Source: Angiostrongylus vasorum
Lineage: Eukaryota > Nematoda > Chromadorea > Rhabditida > Metastrongylidae
Assembly: GCA_018806985.1 (NCBI GenBank)
Contig: JADANN010000103.1
Location: forward strand, 620,001 to 684,000
Direction of reading: 5' to 3'
Length of the DNA: 64,000 bases
Position 1 is the first letter of the stretch; the number at the start of each line of letters is the position of its first letter. Positions 1 to 10,743 of the stretch are shown in pieces. Below the pieces are notes generated by a model, which searched no databases, had not been told where the DNA came from, and saw only the letters and a program-made list of their open reading frames with translations. The translations under genes and the position numbers were made by a program.

Positions 1-42
1 GGAACACGTTCCAGCCACGATGAGGCGGTAAACCGTTTGGGT
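1..42 (+). repeat. Repeat C, 3' end fragment
   Basis: The first 42 bases match the terminal segment (CCAGCCACGATGAGGCGGTA) seen at the end of the repeat C copies near 14450 and 38750. The rest of this copy lies outside the window. Confidence 0.6.
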
Positions 43-454
43 ATAATAACAGACAATAAAATAAAACGATGCGACATTCACTGTGATGCTGCGAAGAGGT
101 CCAGCACTGCTCACGTGGCTATTAAGCGACTAGTAAGCAAATGAACATCTCGAAGAAAAACCGAACACAGAGGGAACAAAACAAACAACAACGATGACCA
201 ACCTGATAGGACGTTTCTACAGAACTTTTCTAGAATAAACATATTAGCAAAGCACAAGAAAAGTTGCTGAAAAGGATCAGAAAACTGCAAGCAACCTCAA
301 TTAGGTGCCAAATTAAATGCCACTAAAATCTTTACTACCATTTAAAAATGTCTAGTAATGCTATATGAGCACAGTCCCAACTCAACAACACTACATCAAT
401 CAGCTTTTCCACTTTTGCAAACTTTAGATTTCCCATTTAAAACTTTTAACTTAC

Positions 455-566
455 TACATGGGGAGTGAGTAGCCAAGGATTGTCCAGCACCGTTTGACAT
501 TGCAGTTTCTTTGATTTCAGCACTCCAAAGAGTGATGCACCTGATACACCAATCAGTAGACGAATC
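455..566 (-). CDS. Candidate internal exon of an unknown minus-strand gene
   Basis: This 112-base segment has a strong minus-strand acceptor (TTTGTTTCAG, just above 566) and a strong donor (GTAAGT, just below 455). It is open in two frames. One reads DSSTDWCIRCITLW..., the other IRLLIGVSGASLFG...NPWLLTPHV. I recognise neither product. It may belong to the gene whose exons lie at 2383-11936, or to a separate gene running off the left edge. The exon call rests only on the splice signals and openness, so confidence is low. Confidence 0.3.
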
Positions 567-654
567 CTGAAACAAATATCTACTCTTGCTTATATTAGAA
601 ACCGGATAATCATAATCACTTAATTTTGCAGGAACAGTCAACACTTTTCCATCA

Positions 655-890
655 TTTCCGTTGAGGGGTGATTGCTGATGGTACTTTTAGGGTACAAAGA
701 TTGGCTCAGAGGAAGAGAGAACGAGGGCCTCAGTGGTGCAGTGGGTAACACGTGAGCCCCCGGAAAGAGTAGTAGCGGGTTCGAATCTGGCTTGGGGATC
801 AAGTTTTGCTAAAATACCTCAACATCATAATGGTTGCATTTCCCATAATCCTTTGCTGTGAAGAAGTAATGGGCGGTAGGTAAAAGTTAT
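655..890 (+). repeat. Repeat B copy (diverged subfamily)
   Basis: It shows the repeat B order: a GGGTGATTGCTGATGG segment, a tRNA-like head with box-A-like and box-B-like motifs (GGTTCGAATCT), then the TTTTGC...CTCAACATCAT segment and a GCGGTAGGTAAAA tail. The head differs from most copies (CAGTGGTGCAGTGGGTAAC) and resembles the copy near 15590. Bases 891-1297 show no recognisable feature. Confidence 0.55.
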
Positions 891-1297
891 ATATAATCAA
901 TACTTTGCTGTGTTGGCAGACCTACACGAGGTTGTTACAGGGAACATCTTACTATGGGTAACGTCTCGTCACCTCATTCTTTTTCAGAGCTGCTATAATT
1001 AGTAGGAATCGAGTGCCTACAGCAGTTATTCTTTAGGATAATCAGATCGAGTAGAAATAGGCTAGAGTGGAACACTACACAAGACAGGTTCTTTAACAAC
1101 CTCGTTCTCTTATTCAAGTCCTCTCAAAAGAAACGATCTCCATCAAGTGCACGAAACGTCTACCTGTCCCTACAGTCCTCGAAAAGAACAAATAATATAG
1201 AAAAGGCGCCAGTGGAAGCTGAGAAACGAATATCACCATGGACTGAATCATATGCAAAAGGTAACTAGTTTATTAGATCAAACAGATTCCTTTCGAA

Positions 1298-1640
1298 CGG
1301 TTTACCGCCTCATTGTGACTAGGAGGTGTTTCTGGGTGTCGGGCCGCCATGTACACCGGGAGTCTCCCAAGCTGAGAAGGAGTCTGACGTTTCTATCAAG
1401 AAGCCTAGCTAAGGGTAAACCAATACCAAGATCCACTAGCATCCTGGTATGACTAGTGGCATGGTGGAAAAATCTCTCTCTGATCTATAAAGGTAGCGAC
1501 TGCCTGTGGTGGTGACGACCTGGGGCAGATTTTGGCCAGGCTGTCCTTTAGTTGTGCTGCTCACTATAAGGTTGCATGATAACGACATGCATATCACTAA
1601 CGACACAAAGCGGCCTTTCCAGGATAAACATGTCCACCAT
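1298..1640 (-). repeat. Repeat C copy
   Basis: It starts with GGTTTACCGCCTCATTGTGA and contains the conserved CCAATACCAAGATCCACTAG and GGTGGTGACGACCTGGGGCA blocks. Small reading frames here are repeat sequence, not genes. Bases 1641-2260 show nothing I can name. Confidence 0.65.
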
Positions 1641-2261
1641 ACTACAATCAAAGTGAAGATTTTACAAAGAGATCATACCTAGTTGATGCTTTTAACGTTC
1701 CCGAATGGTAGAATCTTGATCGGAGAGCTACGAACGAACCGGATCGTAATGAACCTGTCAGGCGTAGGAATACCATTCAGTGCTCAAATTATTATTTCTG
1801 ACGAGAAAATACCAAAAAATAACCAATTTTGCATAGAAAGCTGCTGAAAACAATGCATCTCGTCGGTCGACGGACTATGAAACAGTAAAGCAAAGTGCGA
1901 ACTTCCACAGAAGTCTCTTCTAAGTATAAACACATTTAAAAACTACTCCGAATATATACGATGCATTGGGAACAATGCGAAAAATATCAGAGCCAATTGG
2001 GCTTTACGATGACCTTCCTTAAATTTTACAAAATATCGTAGGAATAAGTGAAGAGCATTAAGCACAAAGCAGGTTGCGGTAAATAGAAAATGGTGCAGTA
2101 AACGGCTGCAATGAATGCCGTACGCAAAAAATGCGGTTCTAATACGGGAACAATTCCTAGACGCCATAGAAGTCGAGAAAGATCAGAGCGGTGATGCCAA
2201 GTTCCTAAAGGAACAAAGATAAGGATAAAACAGGATAGAACAAGGATATTAGCCCTTCCGA

Positions 2262-2385
2262 GGGCTAACGCGTTCACCACCACGCCACGCCTTTTGCAAA
2301 TATCTCAGCGTTATTGTGGTTGTATCACACGTAATACCCTGCTACGAAAAAATTACAACAGACATTAAATAAAAAGTTAACATTA
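2262..2385. repeat. Rearranged repeat B fragment
   Basis: A minus-orientation head piece (GGGCTAACGCGTTCACCACC) is joined directly to a plus-orientation tail (TTTTGCAAATATCTCAGCG to AATAAAAAGTTAAC). This looks like an internally rearranged or nested repeat B. Confidence 0.5.
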
Positions 2386-5300
2386 TAGCAAATAATGATT
2401 TGCTCTAGGTGATTGTTTGTTTTTAAAGCAGTCGAAATCGTCGTCGACATGTGCTGCCGCAAAAGAGGACTCCGATGAAGCTGTAACAACAAATAATACA
2501 ATAAGGTCTCAATTTTAACCTTTTTGACCTACTGCCTACTCTTTTTAGCGGCAGGGTATGTATTGCGAAATATAACATTAATGATGCTGAGATATTTGCA
2601 AAACTCCGGACCGCAGGTGTCTACGGTGGGGAACGAACGCGCTATTGTGCTTTCCGGGGAGTAACGCCTTCACCACCACACCATGCGAGTCCATTCCCAT
2701 TTAATTTTCTTTTCATTTAATTTTTATTTGATTTTTCCTTATTTTTTTATTTAGACAAATGGATGAAAATGAAATAAAAAATTAAATAAAAAAGCAAATA
2801 AAAGACAGATAAAAAATTAAAGAAAAATGAAAATCAAATAAATATTAAACGAAAAAATAAATGAAAAGTGAATAAAAAATTAAGTAAAAAATCAAATAAA
2901 GATTAAATAGAAATTAAAAATTAAATAAGAATTGAAAGAAAAACGAATAAAAGATAAGTGAAATTAAATAAAAAAATAAAAAATTAAATAAAAATTGAAT
3001 GAAAAACAAAGTGAAAAATAAGTAAAAAATTAAATTAAAATAAATAAAGGATAAATAAAAATTAAAAAATAAAAAGTTAAATGTAAATTAGATAAAAAAT
3101 TATGTAGAAAATAAGGAAAAATCAAGTAAAAAATTAAATGAAAAAAAATTAAATGGGAATTAAATGAAAAAATAAATAAAAAATGAACAAAATTAAATAA
3201 GAAATAAATAAAAAATTAGATAAAAAATTAAACATAAATTGAATAAATATTAATAAAAAATTCAAATATAAATCAAATAAAAAATTAAGTAAAGATTAAA
3301 TAAAAAATTAAACAAAAAAGTAAATAAAAGCTAAATAAAAATCGAATGAAAAAAGGTAGAAAAGTTAGACAAAAATTAATGTAAAATAAAATCAAATAAA
3401 AATAAATCAAAATAAAATAGAAAGAGTGAAATAAGAATTAAATAAAAATTTAGTAGAAAGGAAACGAAAATCGAAATATGAAAAAGAAATTAAGTAAAAA
3501 GTGAAAAAAATATGAAATGAGAATAAACTAGGACATTTCATATGCGATGACATCATGCAACCACGATGATAGTGAGATTCCGCGGAATGTCGGTGGATTT
3601 GAAGTGGATGTGAAAGAGCGCATCAGAACGATGTGAAGACGAAGATAGCGGTGAAGTTAGAAACATAGGCTCAAACATTACAAACAAAGATAAATTGGCG
3701 GTAATAAAACTGCCATGAATGCTTTCCTGTTAAAAAGTTCACATCTTGAAAATCTCTAAGGTGCATAATGAGCTTAGTGAACGAATTGGGTGAAGAACTA
3801 GAAAGCACTACAAGCTGCCTCCAACCTCTCGGAAAAGCAACTAACTTCGCTTAACAATTACGACCGTCCTGAAGTAAGAAGTATTAATCGGAAAAGAGCG
3901 ACAAGAGTTGTTAAGCGCTTTTTTTTAAGTCATTTCTTTAAATCCAAATTATGGTTGAACCTCCACATGCATAACTAGTGTTTTGCTTGATTGAATTCCT
4001 TACACGAGGTTGTCGCAAATGTTTAGCATTGCAAGCAATTCAACGGTATCGCCTTTCTCAAAACCGTATTGCTTACAGTCCAGTATCCAAAGCAGATGCT
4101 CCTCTCTGCATATGGATATTGAAGTCGTCGTCGCATCGAATCGAATCGAGCGAATTAGAGCACTGAAAGAATGGTGTAATTTTACCCAGCGCTACCCTTC
4201 GTTTCTTCTCCTCGAAGAGACTGATTTATAGCTCTTTAGGTTTCTACACGTCTTTATATAGGTTGGAGATGCATTTAGCCATCTATGTTACGATACGAAT
4301 GGTGTCAAATGCACAGCACTTCCCTGAAAAGCAGATCAATGGAGACACATCCCTCCTTTTTTAGCCTTCAGTAAAATGACGAAATGTTAACCAAACAGGT
4401 TATAAAATGGCATTTTCTGATTAACAGAATATTATGAATATTATTGAGAGACACTGTCCTCTTACCTGGAACTACGATTCATTTCCTTTTCAGACACGCT
4501 GAAGCGAACCTATACCAGTTAAACAGAAAAAAATTCAACTTCGGTTTTCGTAATGAAATCATTTTCATTCAGCTTATATAGTGAAACTATTGGCATCGCA
4601 AAGATTGAAATGATCACTACTTCATCAACGCCAAAGCTCAACACACTACGCTGTATGCAGCGGAAACGTCTGCATACATTAATGAGGCACGAGGCCATAA
4701 AGTGCTGATAAAATGCACAGTACAACATTGGTTCGTAAAACTCCTTTGTGACGAATTGAGTGTTGAAATTGAGGAAGTTCGCAGGTGTGATCCCTGCTAC
4801 TGACGATGATGAATTGAGGACTTTGGTAGAAACAGACGCGCAAGCTACTATTCATGAACTTGCAGAAGAACTTAGTATAAGTGTTTCCATTGATTTGGAG
4901 CCTTTGAACAAAGTTGAAAAATCGAGGAAGCTCAACAAGTAGGTGTCGTAGGACCTAAATGACAATCAGAAATCTACAGTCGTCGAGTCGTCAATTACAG
5001 CAAGCAATATTTGCGACATATTTAACAGGTAATATTCGTGATTTCGACCAAATCATAAGTACGTCAACTTCAAGGATTTACTCAAATTATTATAGGACTC
5101 TAGACCTACAACCTAAATCATACAATTTCAACGCATGGCAATTTGTCGGGATTTCTTCTAACGAAAGATCTCTACGTCCACTCGAACTCTGTCCAAAATC
5201 CAAGCCTGCTACCGCTTGGAATGCTCCCAAAATAACACACTGTATTCCATTAAAAAAAGGATAAAAGGTGAAAATTTCGTCGTTGATCAATCCCTGAGAG

Positions 5301-8300
5301 ATGCGCCATGCGTTCGACTTCATTAAGCATCGTTGGAGGTTATTAAATGCATATTTCGCCTCCACAATGACTCCCGGTGGCCTAGCGATGTACTGCTATC
5401 CTCTCAGACAAGTCTGGTACCAAACGACCCGAAGGTGATGCAGGGATTGGCGATCCTGGGGCGCGGCGATCGATCCCGTGTGAGTGCAGGACGCCTCCAA
5501 CCACTGCGCCACTCATGCCCTTCCTGGCTCTTGATACCAGGACAAAATTCCGTAATAAATCACATAGATCTATACTACGGACATTTTTTAATAGCTCAAC
5601 AATGTCCTTTGCGACATCATTGTAACCATTAGTATATTTTTTTACTTTCTTTTAATTTAGTAAAGGGAAACCCAGCTAGCCACTAAGAATGGAGACAGTA
5701 ACCCTAGCACATAATCCGTAATATTGGTTTTGGGTGAAGACCTATAAGCAATTCGATTAACTCAAATCTAGATGGATAATCAATAGGTTAACTTCTGCTT
5801 CAATCCTATATATTTTCGATCCGTCCTGTAGACAAATACAAATAACTACCTGATTACCTACCATCACCTTTGTGGTCATGCAACAGTTTTGTAGCAACCA
5901 CAACACTGCTGAGGCATGCGCAAAACTCGGATCCTAGGCATGATCGGGCCACGATTAGCCTTTTCCGGGGGGCCCGTGTATTACCCACTGCACCACTGAA
6001 TCCTTTGCTTTGCCTTTCTTTTATAGGATATGATTATACTAGGAGGTTGTTTGTTCCGTAAGGGTTGACAATTAAGGAACCAGCTGATCGGTAAGAAATA
6101 TAGACAAAAAAAATTACTGGAGGGTGTGTTAATAAAGCAAGACAAAACATTGCATGTCCACTCTTACATTAACAAAGGGTACGACCATCAATTTTATTTA
6201 ATTTCATTAGAAACTTCACCACCCCCATATTTCAATCTAAACACGCTCAATGTTGTGCTTAGTCATCCTCAATAAGTTTGAAAGGAAATCCAAACAAATT
6301 GAAAAGACGGATGAAAGACATGTTGCAGAAATGATTCGTAGGAAGAAAGAAGTAGAAAAAGATGAAACGATCTACCATAAATCAACAATCAATAGAAAAA
6401 GTGTAATGAAGAACTTCAATGATGTACGAAAAAGGAAGGAAAAATGTTCCCTCTTCTCCAATCTTTTCTAAAAGCCTAAGAATATTGTTATTATTCTACC
6501 AACTGAAAGACAACGAAAATACCGCTAAAATGCTTCAGGTCAATAACCTTAATGTAAGTTATCATATACTACGTAACAGAGGGAAAGAAAGAAGTAATCA
6601 CGCAAAGGATGAAATGATCCTATCATCAACGCTTGATTGATGTCTTCATGCTTCCTTAACTTTCTGTCTTTCCATTCAGCAATCGGCACAAAACCATCGT
6701 CGCCAATTTCACCACCTTAAATTGTAATATTCCCGATAGGGTGGTGTATGCTGAGTATCATGAGGACCTGAAATCTTATTCGTTATTCTTTACATTTTTG
6801 CTGAACAAACGAGATGTTATTTTATTCCTTTATTCACGAACATTATGACGTTTCGGCGAACCTCGCCTACCTCAAAGCCTGGAAAGGTTAAGTTGACCGC
6901 AATCTACCTAGCCAAACACATCCATAAAGCTCTAAAAAAGCTTCACGGATAAAGCTGTCGGCGTTGATCAATCCTTTAGGGATGAGCAATGCATTCGACT
7001 TCATTAAGCATTGTTTGGAGGTGATTGAATGCATATCCGGCCTTTACAATGACTTGCGGTGGCCTACCGATGTGTCGAGCCAGTGCTGCTATCCTCCCAG
7101 ACAATTCTGGTACCAATTCGCCGACTCGGAGGGATGGAAGGCTTGGTGGGCCATGGGCATGGGGATCGATTCCATGTGTGTGTGTGTGTGTGTGTGTGTT
7201 GCAGGGCTGCTCCGACCACTGCCCTTCAAACACATCCATAACGAGAATAATCCACCCAACCATAACACCTTCACTTATTCATTATGGTACTCTAATATTC
7301 AAACACTAAGTCAAAAGCTCCGATCGAATTGTTGTATGTGAACACAAAACTCACTACATCCGTTCTCCATCGCTGATACTAAATCACGCAAATCTTCAGC
7401 GTTTTGCAGAATTTCGTCGTAGTGAAAACAAACACCGTCCTCTTTTGCTTGTCTACCTTGATGTTGGTAGTAGAGTGCGTAAGCCTGACGTTGAGCTGCC
7501 AAATCTATAAGAATCCGATTCTACAATTCTGAGACACAACTTTGTTGCTGTTAAATTGAAACATTTTAAGAAGGCATGTATGCCATTCTAACTTAGTCAT
7601 ATAGTAAGATAATTACAGAACATATAACTTGGTGGACGACAACTGTGAAAAAAGGAAGCATGAGAATTCTCATGACCAACTTTGTCTTAAGCTCGATATC
7701 GATCAATAAGTTACCGTCTTCCCCTTGAGTAGACACGAAACGAAGCATTAGCCAGCGAATTTTCTTGACTTACAGTGACCCGATCTCCACTTTCTGAGTT
7801 AACGAAACGTAATTTCCCCGTTTTTCTCTATCGACGATCCTATTTTGAAAAAATGACTGAACAGACAAAACTTGGCAGAACAGGCTCGAAGGTGTGCAGC
7901 AATGCAGCATCAATGTCTGCGAATGGTACCTTATGTTTAATATTTCAAACGATTTAAAATTTCCCTTCTTTTTTTCTACCAAGTCTCTTCATCGGCTAAA
8001 GTTGATTTAAAAAGATGAAAGAGTAGTTTAATGAAAGGAGAGTTCATTAAAACTGTATACACAAATAAGGCGATAGATTAAATTCTCTTAAGGCTATCAA
8101 GTTCTAGACTCATCAAGTTTGGATCTGCCTCAGCTTAACTGGGTTCACTGCCGATTTGAACTCCTAAGATCAATCCCGATGACGGATGGTTGCTGTTGGC
8201 ACTGGTAGATTGAAAACTAGCTGAGAGAAAGGCGAAACGAAGGACTGCATGGTGTGGTGGTGAACGCGTTAGTCCCCGAAACGGTAATAACGCATTCGTT

Positions 8301-10258
8301 CGCCAACACAGACATCTGCGGTCCGGAATTTTGCAAATCTCTTAGCATCATCGTGGTTAAATTCCACATAATACACTGTGAAAAATTGTAGTAGGCAGTA
8401 AATGAAATGTTAATACTTTCCTGTGGTTATTAAGAAACCACTATCGCCCACTATTTGTTGAACCTTCTTTAGTATTTAGTTTGTCTTCAAAAAATTCATC
8501 GACTCAACCAAAGAGTCAAACGTAAAGAATCGCTATGAGCTCAACACAATTTCTACTACACTGATATTTCTGCTTGAAGGATTCTTTAACTTTCGCTCAA
8601 ACATGTTTTAGTGAAGGGCGCTTGTGGCGCAGTGGTTGGAGGCGCCACTGCAACACAAACGTGGAATCGATCCACGCGCCCATGGCCCACCAAGCCTTCC
8701 ATCCCTCCGGGTCGGCGAACTGGTACCAGACTTGTCTGGGAGGATAACAGCTCTGGCTCGATACATCGGTCGGCCACCGCGAGTCATTGTAATGGCCAGA
8801 TATGCATTCAATGACCTCCAACTATACTTAATGAAGTCGAATGCATGGCGCATCCCTCAGATTGATCAACGCCGACAGCTTTATTTTTTATCCTTTATGT
8901 TTTAGTGAAAGAAAAAGGTTCTCACCTGACTTACGCTCTGATTGTTGTTGCTGTAAACGGTGGAGATTTTGTGACCCAAACAGTCGGAAGAACTAAACAT
9001 CAGCTTAGAAAGATACACTATATGAAGTATAAAAAGACAATTTGTGGTGCAACTGAGCCTACAAAAAGTAAACCAACCTCAGACATCTTGGAAAACTGTC
9101 GTCCCAATGTAAGAAAAAAGAAACAATTCATATGAAGAGAAGCTTAAGTAAATGGGTCCCTGCGTGTTATGACTACAGAAATTTCAAGCTAAATGTGGCG
9201 TCTCCGAATTAATACGACTAAAAGAGGACTAGCAGCTTCTTCTGCTCTTCTACATTCTACACCTTCTGCTTGCCCTGAGATGTAAGGATTACATAACACT
9301 TGGCAATTTGACATGTTAAACAACGATCTAAGCAAAATATCTTCACTTTAACATCTTTATTTCTCTCACAAAGAGTTTAAAAGACTATTCAGCTCTCAAT
9401 AAAAGGAGAACTAATTCCACAGCAAAAGATGTATGTCTTAAGAATGGAGAAGTATTGCAAAATAAAGTGATAAAGTAAGGAAATTTTCCATAGAGAAAAT
9501 CTCACGCTAAGCCAGAAAAGGACCGTGTACAACTTATTCCGAACTTCGACTTGGCAAACTGAGCTTTCCAACAACTGAAAAATGATTTTACCTAGCTCTA
9601 AGATTTTCAGCCTTTCAGTTTCAGATAATACGAGCAATGAGTCATAATTTACGTCAAGAACTCTCTTGTATATCACTCAACAAAGATGCTAGCCCGGTTA
9701 GCTCAGTCGGCAGAGCACCAGACTCTTAGGAATGGCGCTGAGTTTTGTATTGTAATATGTTGTACTCCAGCAATCAATTCGTGGTGGACCCCGAGTGCTT
9801 AACAACTAACAATCCAATGTCTTCTACTTCGGCGCACTAGCTATTACATCTATTAGGTTAACAATCCCCGGTACAGAAGCGGATATCTGGCAAAGACTTA
9901 TACAGCAACAATCAACTTTGCTTGTCCTATTTGAAAAAGTGGTCTATAATTGATAGCAAAAAGCAGAAAGATGACATTTACTTACCCGAAAGGACAAATT
10001 AGTGGTAATGACAGGCTCAAAAACCTGAGCACAAAGTTTCTGCCACTGGTCAATACCTTAATGTGCGCACACCATCCCACTCTTATGTATCATAGAAATG
10101 ACAGAATACATATCTGGCATACACAATAACTTCCTAGGATCTACCAATATATCAAAACCTGTAAACATGGAGGACAGATTAGCCCGTTACACAGAATCCA
10201 TTCAGCAAACGATTTAGTGTGTCTTGCAAAGCGCCTCTAACCAGTGCGCTACACGTAT

Positions 10259-10325
<67 letters not shown>

Positions 10326-10703
10326 CATGCATATATACGTATATACATATATATTGATACGTGCAGCGTATCAACGTATGTACATACATATGTAACGTAT
10401 GTATATACATATATATTGATACGTGTAACGCAATAGTGGGATTAGCCCTGCAATACACATGGGATCGATCCCCGCACCCAAGGCTCACCAAGCCTTCTAT
10501 TACTCCGGAGTTGGCAAATTGGTACCAGAATTGTCTGACAGGATAGCATCACTGACTAGATACAACACTAGGCCACCATGAGACACTGCATAAGCTAGAT
10601 ATGCATTCAATCACCTCCAGCGATGCTTAATGAAGTGTCGAATGCATGGCGCATCCCTCAGGGGATTGATCAACGCCGACAGCTTTATCCTTTTATCCTT
10701 TAC

Positions 10704-10743
<40 letters not shown>

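Noticed and set aside
6964..7341. Reading frames of 60-125 codons around 7000-7340 on both strands
   Set aside because: They coincide exactly with a repeat A copy; similar frames appear at every other copy, so they are repeat sequence.
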